A stretch of 64,000 bases of DNA from an uncultured Clostridia bacterium. GTDB taxonomy: Bacteria; Bacillota; Clostridia; TANB77; CAG-508. The DNA is taken from positions 1-64,000 of the forward strand of contig CAKPCG010000002.1 in NCBI GenBank assembly GCA_934141475.1, in the 5' to 3' direction. This document shows positions 8,597 to 20,580 of the stretch, one piece after another. Position 1 is the stretch's first letter, and the number at the start of each line of letters is the position of its first letter. Made by a program: the position numbers and the translations under genes. Below the pieces are notes generated by a model that had not been told where the DNA came from, did not search any database, and was given only the letters and a program-made list of their open reading frames with translations.

Positions 8597-8639
8597 AATT
8601 GGAAAATTTGTAAATATATAAATTTTCCAATTTTTTTTA
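8597..8639 (+). terminator. Terminator after rubrerythrin
   Basis: A perfect 13-bp stem (8597-8609 with 8620-8632) runs into eight T. Confidence 0.9.
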
Positions 8640-8735
8640 TTTTATTTAATTATATATTAAATTTGAATGAAAGTTGTTTGATTTTTATGTATTGCTTTGA
8701 TATAATAAAATAAATAATTTATCAGGAGGCTCAAA

Positions 8736-9270
8736 ATGAAAATATTAATAGGAACAAAAAATCCAGGAAAAGTACAAGGTGCAAAAGAAGCATTTGAAAA
8801 ATACTATAAAAACATTGAAATTGAACCAATAAATGTTAGTTCAGATGTAAGCAATCAACCAATAAATAAAGAAATATTTGAAGGAGCAAAAAATAGAGTT
8901 AAAAACTTAAAAAAATATGCCGAAGAAAATAATATAAATGCAGATTTTTACGTGGCAAGCGAAGGTCGGAATCCAAAATTTGCTTTGTGATAAATGGATA
9001 GACATAAATGCAGTAGTTATAGAAAGTAAAGATGGAACAATTAGTTATGGAATGAGCCAAGGTTTTCCAATTCCAAATAAATATATAGATGAAATTAGAG
9101 AAAAAGAATTAGGAAAAGTTATGGATAGAATTTTTGATGGAAATAATTTAGGTAAAGGAAAAGGCGGAATTGGAATATTAACCCATGAAGAAATGACAAG
9201 AGTGGACTTAACAAGAAATGCTTTTATTATGGCATTAACTACATTTATAAATGGAGAGGTATGGAAATAA
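8736..9270 (+). CDS. Inosine/xanthosine triphosphatase (YjjX family), +1 shift at CGG
   Basis: The product is about 177 residues. It starts IGTKNPGKVQGAK, the NTP-binding opening of the YjjX/NTPase_I family, which hydrolyses ITP and XTP to keep aberrant purines out of nucleic acids. Frame 0 reads as far as ASEG and then CGG (8967), ending eight codons later. Skipping the C gives EGGIQN, and YjjX proteins have an EGGI motif here. The second part includes GPI-like LGKGKGGIGILTHEEMTR and ends at 9270. Both halves belong to one family in the right order, so this is one gene. The start ATG 8736 follows AGGAGG. Confidence 0.85.
8967..8969 (+). other. CGG +1 frameshift site (YjjX)
   Basis: The in-frame CGG, codon 78, follows GGT. 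A +1 move restores the family motif E-G-G-I. Frame 0 stops at 8987-8989. Confidence 0.85.
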
Positions 9271-9401
9271 TGTATATCGTAAAACCTTAGAAAATAGCCA
9301 ATGCAACCAAAAGTAGCATCAATGTAAAGTAAAGTTTATAGAAAAAAATATAACAATTGATTAAAATAATAATAGAAAATTTAATCAAGGAGGAATAAAA
9401 A

Positions 9402-10079
9402 ATGAAATTTAATGAAAATTTAAAATATTTAAGAAAGGAAGCAAATTTAACACAAGAACAACTTGCAGAAAAATTAAATGTATCTAGGCAAGCTGTTACA
9501 AAATGGGAGAGCGGACAATCACTTCCTGATATTCAAAATTTAAAAGAAATGGCAGATATGTTTGGAGTTACAATGGATGCATTAGTAGGAGAAATTGGAA
9601 CTAAAAAAGATAGTATTTTAAAAAAGAAAATTCAAGACATTGGATTTTTTATATTTGTAGCAGTTATAGTTATTATAATGTGTATTAATTCTTTAGCAGT
9701 ATTTATAGGTTATGTAGCTAAAGATGAAAATGTAACTATAGTTTCTTATATAGTACTTGGAATAATTGGATTTTTATTATTAATACATTTTATAAAAGGA
9801 TACTTACAAGACACAAGTAAACCAATTATAAACATGAAAGAAAATTTGGATGCTAAAAAAGAAAGAAAGGTATACATATTTAGTAAGTATAAAATATATT
9901 TTGTATCAAATATATTTTGGGCTTTAATAATGAACTTACCAAATGAAACTATTAATATAAATGATTCTTTAATAAATTTTGTAGAAACTTTAATAATGTT
10001 TACTATTTTAACAATCTTTTTGGCAGTAAAGGATTATTCAAATTTAGAGAAAAAGGTAAAAAAATTAAATAAAGAATAA
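9402..10079 (+). CDS. XRE-family regulator with membrane-spanning C-terminus
   Basis: This 225-residue protein has an N-terminal Cro/CI-type helix-turn-helix (residues 5-60, LTQEQLAEKLNVSRQAVTKWESG). The C-terminal half has hydrophobic segments near 78-100, 108-130, 165-180 and 190-205. Such membrane-tethered XRE regulators are common in Firmicutes, often next to transporters, but here the neighbour is the glucan synthase. It may sense an envelope signal. The start ATG 9402 follows AAGGAGG. Confidence 0.85.
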   Translation: MKFNENLKYLRKEANLTQEQLAEKLNVSRQAVTKWESGQSLPDIQNLKEMADMFGVTMDALVGEIGTKKDSILKKKIQDIGFFIFVAVIVIIMCINSLAVFIGYVAKDENVTIVSYIVLGIIGFLLLIHFIKGYLQDTSKPIINMKENLDAKKERKVYIFSKYKIYFVSNIFWALIMNLPNETININDSLINFVETLIMFTILTIFLAVKDYSNLEKKVKKLNKE

Positions 10080-10093
10080 TATATAAAAAAATT

Positions 10094-10137
10094 AAACAGG
10101 AATAGATATTTAGTTTTAAATGTCTATTTCTGTTTTT
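10094..10137 (+). terminator. Terminator after XRE regulator
   Basis: The stem 10094-10112 with 10117-10135 (two mismatches) ends in a T-run. Confidence 0.8.
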
Positions 10138-10219
10138 GCTTCTAAAATAATAAAAATGTATAAAAAATCCTCTAAAAGCAAACAATATCCAAAAAAGCAA
10201 ATAAGGGGAAATAAAAATT

Positions 10220-13200
10220 ATGAACTTTAAACAGCTAAACATAGAAGGAGCGCTTCTAAACAACCAAGAATTATATAAACATTTGGAAAAAATTGCGAGT
10301 ACTCATAGTATGAAAAATAAATCAGATAAAAAAACATATCCAATTCCAAGATTAAAAGAAAATTATCAGGTTATAAAAGAAGTATATGATATACTAAATG
10401 AACATATAAAATTAAAAATTGCTATACATCCGGCAGGAGAATGGTTACTAGATAATTTTTATATAATAGAGGAAGTAACAAAATCAATAGAAAAAGAATT
10501 AAGTTTAGAAAAATATATAAATTTTGTAGGTATAGCAAATGGAAAATATCAAGGATTTGCTAGAATATATGTGTTAGCATCAGAAATAGTAAATTATACA
10601 GATAATAAAATAACAAGAGAAGTATTAGAAAATGGTTTACGCTCATATCAAACTAAAAAAAACTTAAGTATGGATGAAATATGGAATATAGGGATATTTT
10701 TAGGGATTTCAATTATTGAAAATATAAGACAAATAAGTGAGGCAATTTATATATCTCAAATAGAAAAATTTAAAGTAGAATCTATTGTTGAAAGATTAGT
10801 TGATTTTACACCAAAACAAAGTCAAAAATTTTTAGAATCTAAAACTACTAAAAAACTAAAGGTAAAAAACTATGATTTAAAGTACCCGTTTATAGAATAT
10901 ATGTCATATAAATTAAAAAAGTATGGGAAAAAAACAGAAAGTTATTTAAAAATTTTAGAAGAAGAAACATTAAAAACAGGTTCATCAGTATCTGAAATTA
11001 TTAAAAGAGAACATTTTGATATTGCAGTAAGAAAAATAACAATAGGAAATGCAATAACATCTATAAAAAAAATACAAAGAATAAATTTTTTACAAATAAT
11101 TGAGCAAATAAATGGTGTTGAAGAAGTATTAAGAAAAGATCCAGCAGGTGTATATGAGAATATGGATTATAAAACAAAAGAAGATTACAGAAATAAAATA
11201 AAAGAAATTTCTAAAAAAACAAAAATATCTGAAATGTATATAGCACAAAAAATACTAGAACTTGCAAATGAAGCAAAACAAGATTTAAATGAAAATGGCC
11301 ATGAAGAAATTAGTAAAAAAACACATATTGGTTATTATTTATTTGGAAAAAATATCAATTTATTGTATAAAAAATTACAATATAGCGAAAAAAAGGTAAA
11401 ATCAACCAATAAAAAAGCCAAAATATATATTAGCTTTATATATTTAGTTACTTTTTTTATATCATGTATAATAGCTACAAAATATCCTAAAAATAATGTA
11501 AATATTTTGATTAAAGTTCTAACTACTATTTTACTTATAATACCTGTATCAGAATTTGTTGTTCAAATTACACAATATATTTTAAGCAAAATTGTAAAAC
11601 CTAAATTGATACCAAAAATGGATTTATATAATGGAATACCAAAAGAGGATGCAACAATTGTTGTAATTCCAACTATTGTAAGTTCAAAAGAAAAGGTAAA
11701 AGAAATATTTAGAAAATTAGAAGTTGATTATTTAGCAAATAAATCAAAAAATTTATATTTTTGTTTGCTTGGAGACTGCAAGCAAAGTAATTTAGAACAA
11801 GAAAATTATGACAGAGAGGTTGTAAAAGCTGGTCTTGAAGAAGTACAAAGGCTAAATCAAAAATATGAAAATTTAAATTTTCCAATATTTCATTTTATTT
11901 ATAGAAAAAGAAAATGGAATGAAAAAGAAGGCGCCTATTTAGGATGGGAACGAAAAAGAGGAGCATTAACAGAATTTTCGGAATTTTTACTTGGAAACTT
12001 AAAAAATCACGAATTAGATGAAAAATTTAATGTAAATACTTTAATAGATTATAATAAAAATTTACCAGATATAAAATATATAATTACATTAGATAGTGAT
12101 ACAGATTTAAGCTTAAATTCAGCATTTGAATTGATAGGAAGTATGGCCCATATATTAAACAAGCCAGAAATTAGAGACGGAAAAGTAGTTAGTGGCTATG
12201 GAATTATTCAACCACGTGTAGGTATAAATTTAGATATTAGTTTAAAAACAATGTTTACAAAAATATTTGCAGGAAGTGGAGGAATAGATTCATATTCAAA
12301 TGCAATATCAGATATATATCAAGATAATTTTGAAGAAGGAATTTTTACAGGTAAAGGAATTTTTGATTTAAAATTATATTCTAAAATATTAAAAAACGAA
12401 ATACCAACAAATACAGTACTAAGCCATGATTTACTAGAAGGAAGCTATTTAAGGTGTGGTTTGGCATCAGATATTTTAGTAATGGATGGATATCCTCTAA
12501 AATATTTAAGTTTTATGACAAGGCTTTCTAGGTGGATTAGAGGAGACTGGCAGATTATTAGGTGGCTTAAAAGCTCAAAATTAAATTTACTTTCTAAATA
12601 CAAAATATTTGACAATTTAAGAAGAAGTTTATTTGAGGTTTCGCTAATAATTTTAACTATATATTTTTTTGTACTTTCTAATATATTTAACGAAAGTATT
12701 GCATTTCCATTAGTTTTAACAATAATTATTTTAATATTTCCATTTATTTTAGAAATTTTAAATTCTATAATATTTAAAAAAGATAGAGAACAAAAACAAA
12801 ATACATTTACTCCTAAAATTGGAGGAATTAAAGGTGCAATATATAGAGCTTTTTTAACATTTGCAAGTTTACCATATAAGGCATATGTAAGCCTAAAAGC
12901 AATTTTAATAACACTATATAGAATTCTAATTAGTAAAAAACATATGCTAGAATGGATGACATCCGAAGAAGCAGAAAAAGTCTTAAAAGATGATATAGTA
13001 ACCTATTATAAAGCAATGATTCCAAATGTAATTTTAGGTATAATTTGTTTATTATATTTTGTGTTAAAGCAAAATATAGTAGGAATTTTAATTGGAGTAA
13101 TTTGGACAATAGCTCCAGGATTAATGTATTTAATAAGTAAAAATATAAAACAAAAAAATCCGAAAAAAGAGTTAGAAAATGAAGAAATAATATATTTAAA

Positions 13201-16200
13201 AAATGTGGCTAAAAGAACATTTGACTTTTTTTATGACAATTTAACTATAGATAACAATTATTTAATACCTGATAACTTTCAAGAAGATAGAAAAAACTTA
13301 TATGTAGATAGGACATCATCTACCAATATTGGCTTATCTATACTTACTGTTATAGCAGGTTTTGATTTAGGCTATATAGATTTAAAAGAAACAATAAATA
13401 TTTTAAAAAATATAATAAACACAATAAACAAATTAGAAAAATGGAATGGACATTTATATAACTGGTACAATATAAAAACATTAAAACCATTAATTCCAAG
13501 GTATATATCAACAGTTGATAGCGGAAATTTTGTGGGCTATTTATATGTTTTAAAAGGTTTTTTAGAGCAAGAAAATGAAGATGAAAGTTTGATAAAAAAT
13601 GTAGATTATATAATAAGAAATACAGATTTTTCAAAATTATACAGTAAAGAACATAGACTATTTTCGATAGGTTATGATATAGAAGAAAATAAACTTACAG
13701 ATTCATATTATGATTTATTAGCATCAGAAGCAAGACAGGCAAGCTTAGTTGCAATAATAAAAAGAGATGTAGAGGTAAAACATTGGAATAGTTTAAGTAG
13801 AACTCTTACAATATTAGATAATAAAAAAGGTCTTGTTTCATGGTCAGGAACAGCTTTTGAGTATTTAATGCCAAATATAAATATTCCAAGATATAAAGGA
13901 AGTTTAATAGATGAGTCAATTTTATTTGCTGAAATGTGCCAAATAAAATATGCCGAGAGCCTAGGAACACCTTGGGGAATTTCAGAATCTGCATTTAATG
14001 TTAAAGATTTACATTCAAATTATCAGTATAAAGCATTTGGAATTCCATGGCTCGGGCTAAAAAGAGGCCTTGGAGATGAAATCGTAATTGCAAGTTATGG
14101 AAGTGTACTTGCTATTTTAGATAAACCAAAAGAAGTTGTAAAAAATTTAAAATTACTAGAAAAATACGGAATGTATAGTAAATATGGTTTTTATGAAAGT
14201 TTAGATTTTTCTACGCAAAGGCTTAAAGCAAATGAAGAAGCAAATGTTGTGAAAACATATATGGCACATCACCAAGCTTTAATATTACTTTCAATAAATA
14301 ATTTAATAAATGACAATATCTTTCAGAAAAGATTTATGGAAAATCCAGAAGTAGAAGCTGTAAGTATATTATTACAAGAAAAAATGCCAGAAACATTTAT
14401 TGTAACAAAAGAAGAAAAAGAAAAACCAGAAAAACAAAAATATCATGATTACGAAAATTATTCAGTTGTAACTTACAAAAAAATAGATGAAAGATTAATG
14501 AAGTCAAATGTAATATCAAATGGAAATTATACAATAATATGTAATCAAAAGCTTCAAGGAGTAAGCAAATTAGGTGACATTTATGTAAATAGGTTTAAAA
14601 AGACATCTGATTACAATCAAGGCATATTTATGTATGTAAAAAATATAGAAAATCAAAATATTTTAACAGTTGGAGAAGATGATAGTCTAGTTTCTTTTAT
14701 GCCAGATCAAATGTCTTATGAAAAAAACTTTGGGTATATAAAAACTAATTTGAAAATTACACTAGATACAGAAGAAGGAGTTGAAATTAGGTGTTTAGAG
14801 CTAGAAAATATTGGAGGAAGAGAAGAAAAATTAGAAATAACAGGAATGTTTGAGCCAATACTTTCTAAAAAAGAACAAGATTATGCACATCCAGCATTTA
14901 ATAATTTATTTTTAATATATGATTATGACAATGAAAATAATATTTTAGAAGTAAAACGTAAAAAAAGAAACAAAGACGAAGAAGAAATATATTTAGAAAC
15001 AGCTTTATTAACAGATTGTGAGACAATTGTGGATAATGAATTTGAAATAGATAAGGAAAAATTAAATGAAAGAGGAAATTTAAAAATTCCTATTGCTATA
15101 GAAAAATCATTACCATTTTCACAAAAATTAGGATTAGTTACAGAACCTATGGTAGCATTAAGAAAAACCATCAAATTAGGTGGTGGACAAAAAAGAATGA
15201 TAAGTTTAATTATATCTGTAGATAAAAACAAAGAAAATGCAATCAAAAATTTAAATAAATATAAAAATTTGGAAAATATAAAAAGAGCATTTGAAATATC
15301 AAGGGCAAAAGCAGAGGCAGAAAGCAGATATTTAGATGTAAAAGCAAAAGAAATGGAAGTATATCAAAAAGTTTTAGGATATATAATTTTTGATAATCCA
15401 GTAAGAACAAGACAAATAAAAAAATTAAATGTAGAAAATTATAGTCAAAGTGATTTATGGAAATATGGAATATCTGGTGATTTAACGATTATTTTAGTAA
15501 AAATAAGAGATAGTAATGACATATATGTAATAAAACAAGTTTTAAAAATGTATGAATTTTTTAGGAGCAAAAATATAAAAATAGATTTAGTATTTTTAGA
15601 TGAAGAAAATCATAGCTATGAAAATTATGTAAGGGAAGAAATAGACTCAGAGATTTTAGATAGACATTTATTTTTCTTAAAAAATATAAAAGGTGGAATA
15701 TTTGTATTATCCAAAAGTGATTTACCTAAAAAAGATCTAAATTTAATAAACTTTTTATCTACATTTACAATAGATGCACATTTAGGAGATTTAATGCACC
15801 TAGTAGAAGATATGGAAGAAGAATATTTAGCAAGTGTTCCAAACATACCAGAAGAATATATTGAGGAAAAAAATCAAGAAGAAAATATAAAATTAAATAT
15901 AGAAAACGATATATTAAAAAACGAAGAAAACAGGTATTACAATGGCTATGGAGCATTTTCACCAGATGGAAAAGAATATTTGATAAAAGTAAATAAGAAA
16001 AATAGATTACCCACTGTATGGAGCCATATTATTGCAAATGAAAATTTTGGAACATTAGTTACAGAAAATATGGGAGGATATACTTGGTATAAAAATAGTA
16101 GATTAAATAGAATTTCAAACTGGTCAAATAGAGCATTTTTAGATGATCCTTCAGAAATTATTTATTTAGAAGATTATAAAACAGGAAAAAAATGGTCACT

Positions 16201-18320
16201 TGGTTTAAATCCTATGCCAGATGATAATGATTATAGCATAATTTATGGATTTGGTTATAGTAAATACATTCATAGCAGTTTAGGAATAAAACAAGAATTA
16301 ACAGTATTTGTCCCTACAAAAGATGCAGTAAAACTAAGTATATTAAAATTAGTAAATAATAATCCAGAAAGAAAAAAACTAAAGCTTATATATTATATAA
16401 AAACAGTTTTAGGAGAAGATGAGATAAAGTCAGATGGATGTATAAAAATAAGCTATGATGATAATTCAAATATGGTTATAGGAGAAAATCTTTATGAATC
16501 AACATTTAAAAACAAAGTATTTGTATCGAGTAGTGAGAAAATAAAAAGTTTTACAGGGGATAAAAAGTTATTTTTAGGAAAAGGAGGAATATCAAGTCCT
16601 GATGGATTAAAAAAAGTAAGACTAAATAATTCATCTGGATTTGGTGCAACATCTTGTATTGCTATTCAAATAGATATTCAAATAGATAGTATGTCAACAA
16701 AGGAAATTGTTTTAGATTTAGGAGCTTGTGAAAATATAATAGATGGAAAAAATATAGCATATAAATACAATAAAATTCAAAATTGTATTCAAGAATTAGA
16801 TGCAGTAAAGAAAAAATGGAAAGACACATTAGAAAAGCTTCAAATTTATACACCAATAGAATCAATGAATATAATGTTAAATGGGTGGAGTTTATATCAA
16901 ACAATATCAAGTAGATTATATGGAAGAACAGGATTTTACCAATCAGGCGGAGCATATGGATTTAGAGACCAATTACAAGATACATTATGTTTAAAATATA
17001 TAGCTCCATATATGGTTAAAAATCAAATATTAAAACATTCTTCACATCAATTTATAGAAGGTGATGTAGAACATTGGTGGCATGAAGAAACATCAAGAGG
17101 AATAAGAACAAGATTTTCTGATGATTTATTATGGTTACCATTTATGGTAGAAGAATATATAGAAGCAACAGGGGACACTAGTATTTTAGATATACAAACA
17201 CCATATTTACAAGGAGAAATTTTAAAAGACGAAGAAGAAGAGAGATATGATTTATATAAAAAAATGGATTACCAAGAAACAATATATAATCACTCTATAA
17301 AGGCAATAGAAAAAGCATTGAATTTTGGAGAACACGGAATTCCAAAAATTGGAACAGGAGACTGGAATGACGGATTTAGTACTGTAGGAAATAAAGGAAA
17401 ACGGAGAAAGTGTATGGCTAGGATTTTTCTTATATCTAGTAATAAATAGATTTTTGCCATTTATAAGAAAAAAAGAAGATTTTGAAAAAGAAGAAAAATA
17501 TAAGAAAATATTACAAGAATTAAGAATTTCCTTAAATAGAAATTGCTGGGATGGTAGATGGTTTAGGCGTGCATATATGGATGATGGACAAATTTTAGGG
17601 AGTATAGAAAATGAAGAATGTAGAATAGATAGCATTGCTCAAAGCTGGTCTATAATCTCAGGTGCAGGAGATACTGCAAAACAACTTATATCTATGGAAA
17701 GTTTAGAAAATCATTTAGTAGATAAAGAAAATGGAATAATAAAACTTTTAGATCCTCCATTTGTAAATGGAAAATTAAATCCAGGATATATAAAATCATA
17801 TTTACCAGGTGTTAGAGAAAATGGCGGACAATACACACATTCAAGTGTATGGGTAATAATTGCAGAAGCAATATTAAAATTTGGGGATAAATCAAGTATG
17901 TTTTATAATATGATAAATCCAATTGAACACTCAAAAACAAAAGAAGCAGCAAACAAATACAAAGTAGAACCATATGTAATATCAGCAGATGTATATGGAT
18001 CATCAAACTTAGCCGGTAGAGGAGGTTGGACTTGGTATACAGGTTCATCAAGTTGGTTTTATAAAGCCGGAATAGAATATATTTTAGGATTTAAAATAGA
18101 AAATAATATCTTAAAAATTAATCCATGTATTTCAAGAGAATGGAAAGAATATAGTATGAGATATAAATTTGGAAGAAGTATTTACAATATTAAGGTGAAA
18201 AATCCAAATGGAAAGAATTTCGGAGTAACAAAAATTTTGGTAAATGGAATAGAAGCAGAAAATAAAGCTATTGTATTAAAAGATGATGGAAATGTATATG
18301 ATATTATAGTTGAAATGTAG
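10220..18320 (+). CDS. Cyclic beta-1,2-glucan synthase (NdvB type), +1 shift at CGG
   Basis: This giant protein has about 2,699 residues. Order seen: N-terminal helical region; membrane segments near 405-450; GT84-like glycosyltransferase (about 470-800, with DSDTD and the W-rich RWIRGDWQ motif); a membrane block (about 805-960); a glycoamylase-like domain (about 990-1390); then tandem GH94-type phosphorylase modules. The catalytic-acid motif GTGDWNDG is at about 2377-2384. Frame 0 meets CGG at 17402 just after it and stops. Skipping the C gives KGKGESVWLG, as in GH94 enzymes, and the frame runs on to 18320. Known relatives make and trim cyclic glucans. It starts at ATG 10220 after AAGGGGAAAT. 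It is a single-gene unit. Confidence 0.9.
17402..17404 (+). other. CGG +1 frameshift site (glucan synthase)
   Basis: The in-frame CGG, codon 2395, follows AAA. A +1 move gives K-G-E-S-V-W, the GH94 sequence that follows the GDWNDG motif. Frame 0 ends at 17447-17449. Confidence 0.9.
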
Positions 18321-18365
18321 ATTTTATCGAGTTATAGATTAATAAGTTTTAAAAATATATAATTA

Positions 18366-18417
18366 AATACTGTTCTTTTTAAGTGTAATTTAAACTTAAG
18401 AAGAGCAGTATTTTTAT
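18366..18417 (+). terminator. Terminator after glucan synthase
   Basis: The long hairpin pairs AATACTG (18366-18372) with CAGTATT (18406-18412), with further inner pairing (TTCTT/AAGAA, AAGT/ACTT), followed by T. Confidence 0.8.
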
Positions 18418-18434
18418 AAAAAATTTACATAACA

Positions 18435-18463
18435 TTGAAAAGACTTCCAAGATATGGTATAAT
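18435..18463 (+). promoter_or_regulatory. Promoter of the 18580 gene
   Basis: TTGAAA (18435-18440) and TATAAT (18458-18463) are 17 bases apart. A small stem (AACTATC/GATAGTT) that encloses a GGAGG lies in the leader near 18498-18522. Confidence 0.65.
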
Positions 18464-18579
18464 AGTCTAAGGTTGCTATAAAAATACTAAAAATGATAAC
18501 TATCAATTAGGAGGGATAGTTCTTTATTTGCAACTTGAAACTAAAAAACCTAAAAATCTAATCAATGGAGGAAGACAAT

Positions 18580-20361
18580 ATGAAGGTTTTAAAATCTATT
18601 TTGACACTGTTAATAGTTATGTTTTATGGAGTAGTATATTATATAATACTGCCACCATTAAACATTAACAACTGGAGTACATTTTTCTTTGCATCCTTGG
18701 GTGTTGCTCTACTTATTTTGATTATTTTAATCTGGAAAAGCTATGAAGAAATAGCAATGCTAAGCTTAATAGGAATACTTGGCTATGGTGTTATTGTGGT
18801 AATTTTATTATTTATTGGAAGCCCAGTATTTAATTCAGCCAAAATGTATAATCAATTAGGAAATGTTGAAACAAAAGACTTCAAAACAGATGTAGTAGAA
18901 GTTGATGCTTCACAGATTCCAGTGGTAGATATAAAATTAGCAGACAAACTAGCAGACAAAAAACTGGGAGAAGACTTGGCATTAGGTTCCCAAGTTGAAA
19001 TAGGAGAATTTACCAACAAACAGCAGGTAAATGGTAAATTACTCTACGTAGCACCATTGGAGCACAGGTCATTTTTTAAATGGCTTTCCAATCGGAATGG
19101 AACACCAGGTTATGTTGTAGTAAGTGCGACTAATATGAATAGCGTTAAACTTGTAAAAGAAATCAACGGAAAAGCAATTAATATTAAATATTGCAATTCA
19201 GGTTTCTTTGGTGACGATTTAGAAAGACACATTAGAATGAGTGGCTATTTAACACAGGGTTTAACTGAATTTTCCTTTGAACTTGACGAAGATGGAAACC
19301 CTTATTGGGTAGTTACAACATATAAAAATACTACCTTATTCGGGAACCCTGAAGCAACAGGAGTCATAATCTGTGATCCACAAACAGGGAAGTGTAATTG
19401 GTATCCATTAAGTGAAGTACCTGAATGGGTAGACATTGTCCAGCCAGAAAGTTTTATAAAAAGACAGCTAGCAAATTATGGAAAATACGTTCACGGCGTA
19501 TTTAATTTTTCCGATAAGGATAAACTTTCTGTTACAGAACATATAACAACAGTATATAATAACGGTGAGTGTTATTATTATACAGGTATGAGTTCTGTTG
19601 GAAAGGATAATGGAACTGTTGGATTTATCTTAGTAAACACTAGAGATAAATCAGCCAAGTTTTACAAAATGGTTGGGGCAACCGAAGAAGCTGCCATGAG
19701 TAGCGCCGAAGGAAAGGTGCAGAACATGGGATATTCAGCAACTGAACCAATTCCTTTAAATGTTACGGGAATTCCAACATATTTCTGTACATTAAAAGAT
19801 AATGAAGGTTTAGTTAAAGAATACGCAATGCTAAACATCGAAGACTACTCAATTGTTGGAGTGGGAGACACCATTGAGGAAGCTAAGAGAAACTACTTGA
19901 AGGCAGTAAATGCAAGTGGTAGCAGAGTAGACTTTGGAAATTCAGAAGTATATTCTTATACCAAAGAAGGTGTAGTAAGTAGAATTGGAACAAACATAGA
20001 AAGTGGTGAAACCTACTACTACATGATACTTGATAATGATTCAAGTAAACTGTTTTTTGCTTCATATGATGTATCCGAAGAGCTTCCTATAACAAGGGAA
20101 GGAGACAATGTAAGTGTTTCATATGTAGACGAATCCAATGGAGCAATAAACATTGTTAAATTCGATAATCTCGAGTTTACTCAGGAAATTTCTGAGGCAC
20201 AAAGTAAAATGAATCAGGAAAAGGAAGATAATGATATTATTAACAATCCTGAAAATAAAGTAACAGAAGTGTCACCAGAGAAAATAGAGGAAGCTTGGAA
20301 AAGCTACTCAGATGAGGAAAAAGCGAGCATTATTGAAAATGCAACAAAAAATGATAATTAA
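18580..20361 (+). CDS. Large membrane-anchored hypothetical protein, foreign-looking cassette
   Basis: The 593-residue protein has three N-terminal membrane segments (about 5-22, 30-48 and 56-78), then a soluble domain of about 500 residues, probably outside the cell. I do not recognise the family. Two similar sections (NPYWVVTTYKNTTLF...GVIICDPQTG and GVVSRIG...GETYYYMILD) suggest internal repeats. The start is ATG 18580 after GGAGGAAGACAAT. Third-position C/G is commoner than in neighbours. The gene has its own promoter and terminator-like hairpin. It contains an in-frame CGG at 19093-19095 (SNRNGT). A +1 shift there would stop eight codons later, so it needs CGG as a sense codon. Confidence 0.65.
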   Translation: MKVLKSILTLLIVMFYGVVYYIILPPLNINNWSTFFFASLGVALLILIILIWKSYEEIAMLSLIGILGYGVIVVILLFIGSPVFNSAKMYNQLGNVETKDFKTDVVEVDASQIPVVDIKLADKLADKKLGEDLALGSQVEIGEFTNKQQVNGKLLYVAPLEHRSFFKWLSNRNGTPGYVVVSATNMNSVKLVKEINGKAINIKYCNSGFFGDDLERHIRMSGYLTQGLTEFSFELDEDGNPYWVVTTYKNTTLFGNPEATGVIICDPQTGKCNWYPLSEVPEWVDIVQPESFIKRQLANYGKYVHGVFNFSDKDKLSVTEHITTVYNNGECYYYTGMSSVGKDNGTVGFILVNTRDKSAKFYKMVGATEEAAMSSAEGKVQNMGYSATEPIPLNVTGIPTYFCTLKDNEGLVKEYAMLNIEDYSIVGVGDTIEEAKRNYLKAVNASGSRVDFGNSEVYSYTKEGVVSRIGTNIESGETYYYMILDNDSSKLFFASYDVSEELPITREGDNVSVSYVDESNGAINIVKFDNLEFTQEISEAQSKMNQEKEDNDIINNPENKVTEVSPEKIEEAWKSYSDEEKASIIENATKNDN

Positions 20362-20381
20362 TAAAAAGAACTAATCCATTA

Positions 20382-20419
20382 TACAAAGCCAGAGGAAATA
20401 TTTTTCTTCTGGTTTTGTA
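20382..20419 (+). terminator. Terminator-like hairpin
   Basis: A 17-bp stem (20382-20398 with 20403-20419, few mismatches) has T-rich sequence within the 3' arm. It ends the 18435-20420 cassette. Confidence 0.6.
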
Positions 20420-20516
20420 ACGTTAAAAATAATAATCTAAATAAACAAAATTTTCAAAATATAAGCAAAAAATATAAAAAAAGAGAAAAACAAATTAGAT
20501 AAACAGTTCAAAAATC

Positions 20517-20545
20517 TTGCAAAATGAACAATATTAATGTATAAT
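20517..20545 (+). promoter_or_regulatory. Promoter of alaS
   Basis: TTGCAA (20517-20522) and TATAAT (20540-20545) are 17 bases apart, 36 bases before the start codon. No T-box leader fits in this short space. Confidence 0.75.
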
Positions 20546-20580
20546 AAAAAAGATTTTTTTAAGAGAAAGAAGGAAAATAA

